From NCBI GenBank assembly GCA_008360975.2, contig CM039188.1:26005944-26069943 (forward strand): DNA of 64,000 nt. Reading direction: 5' to 3'. Positions within the stretch are counted from its first letter, which is position 1. Each line of letters starts with the position of its first letter. The DNA comes from Lichenostomus cassidix (taxonomy: Eukaryota > Chordata > Aves > Passeriformes > Meliphagidae). The notes under the pieces were generated by a model. That model did not search any database, was not told where the DNA came from, and was given only the letters and a program-made list of their open reading frames with translations. The translations under genes and the position numbers were made by a program. Positions 49,684 to 62,300 of this stretch are shown here, piece by piece.

Positions 49684-52600
49684 CATCTTCTTCTTGAATG
49701 TTCCAAGCCTTGCAAAGGTAAAGGAAGTTTTAACTGTAGAATTAAATTTTTGGCCTCACAAAACTCTTACAGCTTAAGGTCCAAGTAATTTGAACAGATG
49801 CAGAACTGAAACAAAACACCTTATTGTTAGACATACTTGGTGTGCTTATACTCCTAAGAGAGTGTTATCCAAAGGTGCTTTACCTCCCGAAGGCCTGATT
49901 CATTCCAGCAACAGGTTCATGCTGTAGATATTTTGCATGTACCACCATTATATGGTTGAGCATTCAGCTAAATCTATGTAATTGCTTCATACAACAGGAA
50001 AGAATTCTGCTCGTTCAGTCATGAATAGCACATATGCAAAGTCTTTCTTGGGAAAGGGTGATCAGCTAATCTGAATTTCTGCATGGCACAAGCTGTCGGG
50101 TGTCACTGTAATAATTATATTCTGCATTAGTCTAGTATGCTGTGGTACCAGTTGAGGAGTCATGGTGACGTTGGAGAACATCTTTCAGAGAAATATCAAC
50201 CATTGCAGTTGTAAGTTGTTCCAATGGTTTAAAACTGGCGCTGCTTTTCTAGACTGAAGTTGTCTGACACTTACAGGGCTGAGTGTCAAACGTTTTTGAG
50301 ATGTGGAGTTTTTCGAAATAGGTTTTTATGCCAATGAATAGTTGAAAATAATAATTTTAAGGAATTTATGGAGGAAGGAGTTGGGGAAGGAATGAAAAAA
50401 AAGACAGAGGTCACATCTTTACTTCATGTCCCCAGTGTCTGTGAAGACTAGGTGTCCCAGTGACTAGGGCATAAACCCAGGATTTAAGATACTCTGATGC
50501 AATTCCTTGTTGGGTAAGCGTTAAAACAGGAATTTGAAACTTGCTGGCTACTTGGGGCACTCTAGAACAGAACTGAACTGTTCACTGTGTATTTGAGAAA
50601 AACATATTAAATTAATTGCCAAGGAACTTGATGATATATTAGCAACAAACTTTTTTTATACCATGCTCTAGAATATTTTGCTAATGGGCTCAGAGGCTTT
50701 TACATAATCTTCTTTGTTTCATTTTCTAGAGGTGGGCAAAAAAAGGAAGTATTGTTATCATTACTTCTGCATTTCCCATGGCCCCAAAACCCAACTAATG
50801 ACCAGTCTTGACAAGTTCATTTCTGTGGAAGACATTCTCTTACTTCCAATTCACTACCACCCACAGATGACACTTCACAAAATGTCACTGTTACATAATT
50901 GATAATCACTCAACAACTGAGAAAATGGAACTTGGAAAGAGGCAGCATTTCTGTGTCCAGAGAGGAAATTCTCTTTCAGCTTCTCCATCCCAGAGTGGAT
51001 AAAGGTGAGTGTTCTATAAGTTAGGAAAAAGATAATTTTTGCATGGAGGCATCTTTCCAAAATGATGACCATTAAATTGAAAAAAAAAAAAAAAGAGAAA
51101 GAAATACCTATTTAATACTTATTAAATAAAGTGATGGTTATCTCAAATGAATCCTGCCTTCTGGAGAACAAAGACCTTAAGAAAATCTAAAGCAAGCATT
51201 CCCTCACAGGGGATGCAATATGCTGAAGGGGAATCTTGACAAATTTCAGTGGTGTATTAAAGCTGGGACACTGGAGACAGGAAGTGTGAAAGATATGTTT
51301 TTCCCTCAGGTATTATATATGGATAGTTCCACTGTAACTGGACAGTCATTATAATTGTACAATCAATCCTACTGGATTCCTAGGTGAAGGGTGCAGTTTT
51401 TAATAAACCCATCTCTTAAGGCTCAATCTTTTATCTGCTGCACAGAATAACACATCTGGCACTTTCCCCCACCCCCATCTCTGGGTAAGACTGTTAAAAG
51501 CATGTTGGAATGGAAGATGTAATTTCTTTAGTCTGTGATGTATACACCCGATATCAATTAAATCAGTGGCTCACCTGCTGCCATTCACAGAAAGCCTGAT
51601 GGCAGCCTGAGAAGGCCCCAATAGTTGCACAGAAAATCAGGTGTGTGTGCAACATTTCTGTTGCCCCATGAGTGAGCTGTTCCCCGGTGTGCAATGAGCA
51701 GCAGCAGCACCAATGGAAGAGAAGGGGCCCAGTTTGCACCCCAGAAGTACAAGTGACAAGTACTGCTGTAATTAAGGAAGGAACTTACATAGCACTTTTA
51801 CACTGATATTTCCAAACTGGCATCCACATGCACTTCCAATTCCTCTCATTTATTATTGAGGCTCCTCACAGCAGTGTACGGATTCCTTCCACTTCCCCCT
51901 GTGCTTGCATTCGTCATATGCATGACACCTTGGAACTGGTGTATGCATCCGTGATTTGTGCTGTGATTAACACATTATCAGCTTCCCCTTTCTTGTTAGC
52001 TAAAAATAGTCCTGGCTATCCCTGCTAGTCTGTCGCTCAGGTGATGGAGATGGAGGCTGCAGGAACCTTCTGTAGCATTTGGCAGTCAGGTCCATCTATC
52101 TCATGCGTTTCCCAAATCTTTCCTTGATCTCCTGGCATGGGTAATGGTTCAGTGTTATTTTTTGATGTCCCTTGCTCAAAGAATTGGAAGAATTTCCAAA
52201 ACCTATATTTACAGCCTACCTTTTCTTCCCTTTCTGATGCTTTCATGAGCACCAGCAGTCTCTCTGTGTCCCATTCCCTGCTTGATGCCCACACAAAGCA
52301 AGGCAGGCTCAGTCCCTTCCTCCTGCAATGCTGCCTGTTGTGGTTGCACCACACAATTTTACAAACAAAACAGAAAAAAAAATACCCAAAAGAGTAAAAG
52401 CACCAAAAAGAGTGCTTGTCATCTTGTATGACTAAAAAAAGGCCCAACAATATTTTTCAGAACCTTTCCTGGGATATTCAGCCGTGGGGTATATGCAAGC
52501 AGAGGAAGGTTTTGGGAAGTAATGTATTTTGGTTTCAGGTTAAACTTGTATTTTAAATAGACATTCTGGAAACAGACCTTCAGGTTGGTGCAAATATGAG

Positions 52601-55600
52601 GAGATTAAAATATTAGAGATCAAATTAGCCTCAGAATTAAAATCTGCCTATGTGCATTTCTTTCCTTACCCCAGGCACTTGCCTCTTGAAGCTTCAAAAT
52701 CTTGAACTATTTGCAAAACAGAGCACTATAGAATAATGAATGCCTATGGTACAGAAATATGAATTCCTGCCACTTCTGTTCCATGCTGTTTGCTGTCTCC
52801 AGAGTAAAAGCTTCTATTTCAGAGCTGTGTCAAGAACCATGAAGCGTTATAGCCTGACCAAGCATCGACCTAGCACTAAGCAAACTCTGAAACCCTAGAG
52901 ACAAGTCAGTGGAGAGATTGAATAAACTTCTCTTAAAAATGCTGTCTCTAAACAGTGGCAACGGTAGCACAATTTTGTTGCTTCTCAGGTTTTCTTCGAT
53001 TTCTGACTTATTTTAACTTTGCATTTTTTTAAAACAATTTATGCATCTTATTTTAGTAATTTTGTGCCTTCATGAAGAATTATATGCAGTCCTCCACTTG
53101 TTAATGTTTCTAAACCTTCCAAAAAAACTGGGTCTTTCATTTTTTGACTTTATATTCCATTGTCTTATCTACTCCATCCCAGAATCTCCTGCACATCTTT
53201 CAGCAAGGAAGAAAAATGCATTTGGACCTATTTCTGAAGCCTGTAGCAATAACAACTGAACATGAATAAATCAACCAACTAACTGATTGTTTGACCACAT
53301 GCATTAATATGATGCTAGGTGTCTATTTTTACACATATATAGAAAATATTAATGTCTGTGAGCAGAATAGCTGCAGCTACTTCTACTTAATCTAGAAGTT
53401 GCTGAATTAGAAATGTCCAATTTCTGTGATGCTTCAAAGGGAGGTATTTACTTTAAGTGTCCCAGCTGAGGTATCTTCCTACAGTCCGCCTCAAATTCTT
53501 TTCCCACTGTTTGTGGCTCAAATGTTGCTATGAATGTGTAGCAGGTGGCAGCCTAAGGTTTAATTTTCAGAAGTTTTTGAGACTGTAAAAGGTCACTGTT
53601 GCAGTATGATCTGACCCTTTGCATGCAAAGTCCATGGGATGGCATCTAGTTCAGTAACTAAATTAATTAGAATATCAGTTTTGGAAAAAATACTTAAACC
53701 TGATCTTGTTGTTGAAAGCAACGAGATGTGTTGCTTGCTGCCTGGTGTTTTACACTATTTTGGGACAATATCTGTTGTTTAAAGTCTTGCACAAGGAGGG
53801 AGCAAGCTTGGCATTGCTGCAAACTGACCCAGGGGAAGGTCCTCTGCCCTGGCAAAGCTGGTGTGGGGAGACAATGCACTGACAAGGGAACGTGAATTTT
53901 TCTGTATGCTCAAAGTCTTCCCAGCCACTTGGCATTTGTTACAAATGTGTGTTTGAAAGCTGTTTCAGATGTTTCAGTCCCTCTTCTCTTCTTTGTCTTT
54001 AGGTTCAATCCTCATTTCCCCTTGTCAGTGCAGCATCCAGAACACTTGAAGACCCCCACTGGGAAGTGCGACTGTTAGTTTTGTGCAATTGTACTTCTTT
54101 TTGTTTTTCTCTAGAAGGAAAACAATGCAACTTCCTAAAGCATACATTTAATCTGTTTGTGGGTACTGTGCTTTATTTGTAATTTAAAGGAAGATGAAAG
54201 AAGAATAGTTGTGCTTGACATAAAAAGGGGTGTGATTTGAAACAGTTTTCCTGAGTTTGGGATGTACCAGGTGCAGATGTGTGTGACAGGGAAGGTAAAT
54301 CCCAGGTTTTGGGGTAGATTTGAAAAGAGCATTATGTACAGACAGAGCCTTGGAATGATGTTTTTCTTCTGTTTGCGCTTCCTTTGGGACCTGGCTTGAA
54401 CAAATACGTAAGACCCTGAAAACTTTCAAATAAGGTTAAATGCATGTGATCTTATGCTCCAGGGATGAGTGGAATTAGTTGTGCAAGTAGGTTTTTTTCC
54501 TTTTCTTTTACTTTTTTTTCCCTTAGTTTTTACTTCAGAATGCTTTGAGTTGTGGCCATGTGTGGGTGTATGTCACTGGACTACAGGGCTGTTTAAAGTC
54601 AGTAGGTCTGTGGGCCATATCTACATTTAGAGTCAGTGCCACATGGCAGAGCTGGCTCCCACCAAGCAATCTGGCTGAATCTGATTAAACAATCCAGATA
54701 TTTTTCACACCTTATATGTCCCCACCAGCTAGACAGGTTTATCGTATAGCAGTTCACTAATGCCCCCAGGAAATCACTTGCTACTACTAAACATATTTTG
54801 CATCCAACTTTAGTCTGTTGGGTATTCAGTTTTGTTATGGAAATGAAAATTTTAATAGCTAGTGAATGGGTCCCTCCACTCTCTGTCATGAAAGCAACCA
54901 TGATAACTTCATGCAGTAAAGCTTCACTTTGGGGATGGGGGAACACCACTCTTGACATCCCTGAGCAACAAAAGGCTCCACAGGGCAGCATGTAGCACAC
55001 AGGGAGAACAGGAAAACGGCTAATCCCAGCCAGATCCCATTGCGGAACATCTTACTATCTGGCTAATCAGGATAAGTGCTGAAAAGCTCTGAGTGTGATG
55101 TCAGATTTATTTCACGATGAACAGGGAAGATCTCTTGATCCTCAAACACTTCAAGTAAAAGTTAAAAGGGGGGGTGTGAGGTGCGGGGGAGGAGGCGGAA
55201 AAAAGATATTGCGCTTTTTTTCTTTTTTTTTCCAAGTGTGATGAACTGTTTTCTCCTCTAAGTGTTTTAAATAGCGGCAGTGTGAAAATTACATTTGCTT
55301 TGAATAATTGCTAGCGTTTTTCCCATTGCAGTCCTTCTATCTGGAAGCTTTGTATCTAATATTGCTCTTGCCTGAAACTCGGAGGAGCAGTGTGAATGGA
55401 GCGGCAGGTCCATTTTTAAAACAAAAAATATTTTATAATACTTTATTTGCTCAACAGTTCTATGCTGTGGCAACACAGGCTTACGCAGCACTTTATAAGC
55501 GTAGGCCCCGGTCCAACAAAGGCTTATATCGCGTATGTTTAACTTTATGCTGACTCCAAAGGGAATATCATGTGTGATACGGACTGTAGGTAAGGCCCAT

Positions 55601-55984
55601 TTCCTGCCCTGAGCAGCTTGCAAGTGAAATAAGACAAGACCCAGAACAACCGTGCACGAGTAGGAGTCTTGAACAGGGAAAAGATCCAGCGGAAAAAAAC
55701 CCACTTGGAGGGCTTTTAAAGAGGGAGGAGGAAAAACATGGATTTTTCATATTGTGGGTCAAGGGCAGCGAGAGAGGGAGCTCACAGGTGGCAGGGAGAC
55801 CTTGTGGGAGGACAAGGCAATGGCTGAAGACTGGAGGCTCTCTTAGGCAGTGGGATGCAGCATAGTAGAAGGCCTAGTGCAGTCTCTTGGTTTTATCTGT
55901 TGACTAAATAAAACTGGTTGACACTTCAGGGCATTCATTTTTATTCAGTCTAATGAATACTGTCAAATCCTGAGAACAGCTTGT
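49684..55984. other. Long unique non-coding stretch
   Basis: No exon or RNA gene is supported over about 6.3 kb. An A15 run lies at 51080-51094. Frames of 133-145 codons on the minus strand (52037-52450, 54599-55000, 55267-55704) lack recognisable domains. At about 55.2-55.5 kb the sequence is complex, with a few CpGs in AT-rich surroundings. Confidence 0.45.
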
Positions 55985-56075
55985 GGAATTCATACATAAT
56001 TGTTTCACTGATGAAGAAACCGAGGCAGGGAGACTAATGATTTTCCCAAGGCCACAGAAGGAACATCATAATTAA
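55985..56075 (-). repeat. MIR-like SINE remnant, minus strand
   Basis: The plus-strand blocks tttcactgatgaagaaaccg, aggcagggagactaatg and ttttcccaaggccacagaag reproduce the reverse complement of the MIR core (ttttacagatgaggaaactg, aggcacagagaggttaag, acttgcccaaggtcacacag). It is diverged and short. Confidence 0.55.
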
Positions 56076-58619
56076 AAAAAAAAAATTCACTTTCCCAGGC
56101 CTGGGCTGTACCACTATTTCATCTCTGAACAGAGGGCAATATTTACAGAGGTGCTGTACTCTCATTTTTAACTGATTTAGGCATCCCTAGGAATTTAAGT
56201 GTCATTGAAAGGCAGTGCTATTCCTAAAAGGCTAGATCAAATTTAAGAAAGAAATTTAGACACCTAAAGATGCTGGAAAAGGTTATCTGATGTCTGAAAA
56301 GAACATCTGACAGGAAATTATCGACACTTTATATCACAGACATAGCTGGGCTGAATTGTGTTCTGCTGAAGGCAAGTGGATCTGATCTGCTACAACTTGC
56401 TGAAACAAAAAATCCTGATTAACACCCACCTTGGCAATCAGTTCTAGCAAGTGTCCTGCTTTACTACTTTGTCTTAGGAGCCACAATACCCAGGCTTGTC
56501 TTAGCATATAGTAGCACTTCCTTTTTTTCCTCCTCTACCCATCAGTTTGGAAATCAGGTTCTAGTTGGCACCATCTTCCTCTTGTGTGGGTAACACTAGG
56601 AAAAAATGATTGTTAACTGTAGATACTCTGTTTAGGGAAAACAGAATCTTTTCCCAAGGATATACATCACTTTCCAACTTAGTCATGTGCACACCCAAGC
56701 CTGTGCATGAACTGCATTTCTGTTGCGTGATGCACACTCCCATTTCATTCAGGTGGAGTCCTGGTACTATCTAATAAATATCTGCTTCTAATTATTTTGA
56801 AGAATATGCTCTGAATCACCTGCTGTACAGCAATATGTTCAATATGTAAACAAATTCCCTTAAAACCACTGTGTGGATAAGCACTTACAGGAGCTGCAAA
56901 CAGTATGCAGGATAAGTTGTTTGGAGAAAGCTTCTACCTGTTTGAGCAGAAAGATTGGCTGAATGATTCACTCTCAGGTGACCATGCCCTGCCCCAAGTT
57001 ACTGCAGGGTTTACTCTTCCCTGGGACAAAGTCCAGTGATGCAGGAGGAGAAGGAGGTGCAGTAAAAGGGGTTTAGCAGAGGGAAGACCTCTGGCATGTG
57101 TGGCATAAGCATCACTGCTAGTTTTAGCTAAAGGTTAGGGAAAGCACAGTCTTATCTGCAGCCCTGCGTTCATTTCTGCCTTTGCTTTGCTGAATTAGAA
57201 ATATCCTTTGGTTGCAGCTTTACTCATAAATCTGCTGGTTTCAAGTGGGGATCAGGTACGTTCAATCAGGAAAAAAATTACATGTCTTGCTGCCTGTGTC
57301 CAGAGAAGGGGCCACATGATCTGCAGCTGAGATATGGGACACCTGTGCATCTCTTGCATTTGGACATATGGGAGCTCTACCTGAGCAAGCCTTTTGAAAC
57401 TGGGCCCTAAGTGTTTGAGTGAATCCTTATGTTATGAAAGGTCCCTGTGTAGTGTCCTTTGGGAAAGGGCTTAGTGTGCTCATTTGCATCTCTATACCCA
57501 GAATGCTTTTCCAGCTCATTGCTGTTTCATAGTCGCGCTGGTGTCAGTTCTACAGAGCAGCTGAAAATGGCTTGATGTGCTTCTGCATGCTGCTACTTTC
57601 CCTCTGGAGAAAAAGAAAGGATGTCTGTGTGGAAGGGGAGGATGAAACAAAATGTGCCTATCTTCCCCACAGCATGGGTAGTCTCCTGGCCACCCAAACA
57701 ACCAGCAAGTGCTGCTAAGAGGACAGATGCTGGTACTCAAAATCTTAAGCTGCCTGCAAATATCATCGCACTCCCAGGCAAAGGCGCAGCTGTGTGAAAT
57801 TGTGAACCTTTAACGTGATCCCACCTCCCTGCCACAGATAGTTCGTGGCAGCTTGGAGAAGTGCTGAGGGTCTGGAGATGTAAAATCCTGACTCTTGTGT
57901 GTGTTATAGGGATGGAAATATGGTAGATTCAGCACTGAAACATCAAACGTGGCAATTGTGAGTGAGTCTGTTAATGTTAAAAGCTCTGGGGTCAGGTGTG
58001 AGGGCTGCAAAGCATCCACTGTGCTGCAGAATGAGAGGTCAAATGGAAAAGAGGCTGGCCAAGTGGTCATCAATTCTCTTCCCTGACAGGCGAGGGCTGT
58101 GCCCTGCAATGAATATACTGGTTAAAGACATATCCTTGAAGATTCAGCATGTAATGATTTGCAAGTTGTAGCCTGAGATAACTCAGAGGAAGTACTATAT
58201 AAATGTCAAGCTACTCCTAATATATTGGTGATGGTACTATGCACTGGTGGTGGTACTTTTTCAAGGAATTGTCACTGAAGTAAAATTAACATGCAAAAGA
58301 TATGGCAAATCTACTAGCAAATTATGTAAATATTTTGCAAGGGGCAAACTTTCAGTGCCAGGCGTGAAAATTGGGTCACAATTCCCATTAACAATTACAC
58401 AGCCTGCGTGCCTAATTTTCCAGGCACCATGCTGAAAATTCACCCCACGTTATGGAAGCAATTAATGGCTTAAAATTCTTTTTAGGCCAGTAAATGTGTA
58501 GAAGTGTTGATAGCCTTTTCTGTGTGGCATTTAATGAGCTATAATCTGATAACTAGATTAGATTGTTCTCTCATGATATCGACAAAGATTGCTTTATATC
58601 ATTATTATTGCTATTTAAA
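56076..58619. other. Unique non-coding sequence
   Basis: A pair of loosely inverted tttaggcatc and gacacctaaa blocks at about 56178-56265 may be a relic of an ancient amniote repeat. At 58261-58440 the sequence is complex, with low-repeat character and several TAAT cores, a possible constrained element. No gene was recognised. Confidence 0.4.
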
Positions 58620-58740
58620 TACTACAGCAATGCCAGATGCAGGGATCAGAGCCCTGTTGCGCTAGGTGCTGTACAAATATCTGTGAACATGTGGTCTCTT
58701 CACTGAAGACAGATATAATAACTACTTTGCTATTCTGGTC
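58620..58740 (+). repeat. Possible ancient amniote interspersed repeat
   Basis: The block gatcagagccctgttgcgct, then aggtgctgtacaaata, is close to a motif I recall as widely repeated in turtle and crocodilian genomes (catgggccccattgtgctag, gcgctgtacaaaca). I cannot name the family with certainty. Divergence is high. Confidence 0.35.
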
Positions 58741-59054
58741 TGCTTAGGCACCAGGGAAATGCTGAAGGTTCCCACACAGTATGAATCTATTAAAAAGATA
58801 ATCTGAAGCTATTTTGGTTTCTCATATAGAGGATTTTTTTTTCCCCATTTTCAATGCTTACACATGACTTTCATTAGCATTAAATGTGTGTGGAGAGAGA
58901 ATTGCTCTTAATGTTTGTAGCTTGGTATCTCTTCCTTTCATATCAGTTAAATCCCAGCGAATATAACTGTTTAGTAATTGTCTGGTATTTAATTAAAATA
59001 CAATAACCCCTTTCCAGAGACGCCAGTTGTGAATCTGGTGGCCCAGTCATAAAG
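58741..59054. other. AT-rich non-coding sequence
   Basis: A near-palindromic gtatttaattaaaatac lies at about 58985-59001, just upstream of the POU-type palindromes. No gene is seen. Confidence 0.4.
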
Positions 59055-59094
59055 ATGCTAATTTAATGAATATTCATAAATCATGAATATTCAT
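59055..59094. promoter_or_regulatory. Tandem palindromic POU-type sites
   Basis: The 12-bp perfect palindrome ATGAATATTCAT occurs twice, at 59066-59077 and 59083-59094, five bases apart. The octamer variant ATGCTAAT sits just upstream at 59055-59062. Such ATGAAT..ATTCAT palindromes are of the type bound by dimers of POU-domain factors (OCT/BRN families). Three POU-like sites in 40 bp beside a CpG-rich patch make a good enhancer or promoter candidate. Binding is inferred. Confidence 0.45.
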
Positions 59095-59189
59095 AGAGTG
59101 TCAGGGATGTTCTTTTGTACCCTGCTGCTATGCCAGGTCTCGCTGGCACAGCAGACGGCACATGTTGAAGGAGCTTTGCTCCTAGGGGA

Positions 59190-59340
59190 GAAGAGAAATA
59201 TTCACGCTGGAGCAGGACGAGTGTCTGGGTGTAACTCTGAGTGGAGGCGCTGGGAGGAGAGGCGACGGCTGGCGAGGAGCGCATCCGACCCGCCAAGTGG
59301 GATGCGCAGTCTCGATGTGGCTACCAGGTGGTAGGATGCA
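59190..59340. promoter_or_regulatory. Small CpG-rich patch
   Basis: About a dozen CpGs fall within about 150 bp (for example ggcgacggctggcgag at about 59260-59275) in otherwise CpG-poor DNA. It is too short for a classical CpG island. It also contains inverted repeats ctacca/tggtag (59321-59334) and gcatcc/gggatgc (about 59281-59305). Together with the adjacent POU sites it may be a regulatory element or weak promoter. Confidence 0.35.
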
Positions 59341-62300
59341 TTCCTCCTCAGTGCTATTGGTGCTTTTATAGCTGATGTATCGCTCTGGTGGAGAGGTCAT
59401 GGTCAACCTTTGCAGTCACAGTGGCCACAGCTACCACTATTACCACCTGAGCAGAGCCTGTGTGCTGGGATTCCCAGTTATTCTTGCCCTGGCCAGGCTG
59501 TACATGGGGGAAAAGGCACTGTAGGAAGCTGCCTTAAAGCACTTCAGCCTGCTCCAGGTGGCAGGTCTGATGTGCCCAAGACTATGGGGCTGAGTGGGGT
59601 TCATGCAGGGGAGCCTCTCTTATCTAGGATGTTCCAGGTTGTTCCTTGTACTGGGATCTTCCCCCAGGGTTTCCAGGGATTTGGCATCCTTCTTGGTCAG
59701 TGACAGTGACCCTGCTTGACACTGATGTTGTAGCCAAATATTTCTTTAACTTTGGGGTGTGTAGGGAAATTTAGTGGTACATCTCTTTATTAGTCAAAAA
59801 AAAAAAAAAAGAAAACAGGTTCCAGAAAATTGTGTTTTATCCTGTCACTTGAGATACTGCAGAACAAAATCAGTGTCCCTCCACAGCCTCACAAACTCTA
59901 TGCTTTCCTTGTGACATGTTTTTAAAGAAACCGAGTGTTTAACCTAACCCTAGGAATCCCAAATATGCTGTCTAAGAAGTAGGCAAGGGAGCCAGCCTTG
60001 TATTCGTTGCTTCTACAGGTTTCAGTTGCCCCCATACTTCCAGGTTGATGGCTGAAATATGCTTGAATGCAAATGCTGCACGCCCTTATGGTGCCTGTGT
60101 GATGCCAGTGAGGCGCTTTGCTGCAGCTTCACGTTGTGAGGCGCGTACCTATGGGTGCGGAGCAAGCCCGCTTCTCACCCCGCCGCACACTGCTGGGATG
60201 CAAATTTGTTCTTGTGAAAAAATGTCAGCGCAGAGAGTTGAGCTGTTTGCTTTGGCAAAGTGTAGAGCAGGAGTGAGCACCCGTCCCTCTGTCCGGGCTG
60301 AGATGTCGGAAAGTTTACGAACCCTGAACAACACTGGTGCCCTGAGTACCCTGCTGCCTCTTCCCTAGGACCACTGCAGCTCTCAGGCTCTGTCTTTGTG
60401 CAAGAGATCTTTGCAACCCCCCTATAAACCCTTCAAATGTGTTTGCAAAAACTGGCAGGGAAAGGAGAAGGGAAGAAGAGCTGCCGGTGCTATCCAAGAG
60501 AGCTCTGTTTTCTCTGGTAATTTATTTCTGCTAATACACTTCTCTAATAGCTGCCGGCTCCAATCTTTGCTTACATAAACGCTTATTTAAAGCTCTTACG
60601 ATCAAATCATTCATCTGGACTCAAACTCGCTTCTAAATTTGTGCATGTAAATTTTATTCATGGGCCCAGCTGTGTTCGTGCCGAATTTGCATTTGTGCAT
60701 ATGAATGTGTTGTTTTTTCCCTCTGTCAGCATACAACCACAGGCTGCAGCTGAAAATATGGACCTAGATTTCAAAAATTTTAATGACCGTACACTGAAAG
60801 TTTTTGTTCCTTTCCCCGGAGCTGGTAAACTTGTCTGCATAAAGCCTTATCTTTATCCTTTGCTTTAGGGAGCTTGGTTGTGTATGTGTCTGAAGACTTG
60901 CTTGCACGTGGTGTTCAAATAAAAAATGAGACTTTGTTTTGCCAATATGGGTATTGACATTAAAGGGCAATTAAGTTTTTGTCTTGCTTTTTATGCAACT
61001 AATCCTTCTTTCCTTCCTTCCTATGTTTGTGCCACCTCAGCTTGCCTATCAAAAGGTTGTTCTGAGAAGAGCTGAAATTTATTTTGTTCATGAGGGGTGG
61101 CAGGGCAAGAAATCAATGCACTCTAGGCTGGGAGGAAAAATACCTTTCTGCCTCTGTAAACAGTGTAAATAAATTCAGAGAAGGAAACAGTAAATCAGTC
61201 TTGCAGAGCAATTTGGATATCTGATGTATGCAGCATGAGTAACCCCACATCATGTACCACCAGGAGTGTGAAGCAGCCGTGGTCCTGCAGGTTCCCCACA
61301 ACTGTTATTCAGAAGGATCTTACAGGATTCTCTTCCTGATGCTCTGTGTAGAGAATTGTGGTGAGCATTTGCCTTCTGCATGCCCCATTCATTACAATGC
61401 TCCTTCCTTATTGTCCAAGAGTGGGAACCCAGTTAAATAGGGCTCTAGTAAAAAGTTGTTTAAAAAAATTGGAGTAATTTCTAACCTTTAAGTGGTTTAC
61501 AAGCTTGTTAAAAATCAAGAACCTTTGCAATCTATTGGGTACAAAAATATTGTAAACCAATTTGAGGATATTAAAACTCACTCCAGTTCTTCTGAAATGA
61601 GTAAACTGAAAGGTAGCATAATCCTGAGTAGAGCATATAGTTGAGAAGATCCCAAGCACTTTGCATGTAAGTGCTCTTCTGAGAGAGATACTGTTTTACA
61701 TAAATTGTTCTCTACCTTTTCATGTGGCATAGACTATTTCTATGGGGATGGGGTTTAGGTAACAGTGTAGTTTTACCCTGGGACATGGTAAGTCACAAGT
61801 TGTTCTAGACAAGTGAAGATGTTTATACATCTTCAGCGCTAAAGTGCTGCGTACGAGCTGTAGGCACTGGGAGTGAAAGGCATAAAGAGGTGAAGACCCC
61901 AGCATCATCTTTTGTCATTATAATTCTCTCCTCCAATGAGGGCTATTGGGTACTCGTAGTTTTTCTAGAGACTGGAAGGAAATGAAGGAGGTACTTGCTG
62001 ATCCTGTGGGAGTCTGAGGGTATTTAACTTCCTTTGGCATCTGACAAGGCTGTGGGAGTTTCAGATGATGATGACCAATAATGTCACAGGCGTGTGTTGC
62101 AAACACACTTCCCCTCCAGTAGCTTTTGGAAAGCTGTAGCCGCAGTGATTAGTGATTAAATGACAATTCTGGAAATAATGCTAATTCTACTTCTTTTACT
62201 GCTTAGGCTGTGCAAGATAAACAATTATATCAGAAATATGGTATAGGAAGTTGGGCAATTCTACACTTGAACAGTGACTCTGCATTTGAGATGCAACCCT

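Noticed and set aside
60710..60868. Coding exon after the pyrimidine tract at 60713-60729
   Set aside because: The short frame (about 46 codons to a stop) has no recognisable similarity, and the sequence resembles generic AT-rich DNA.
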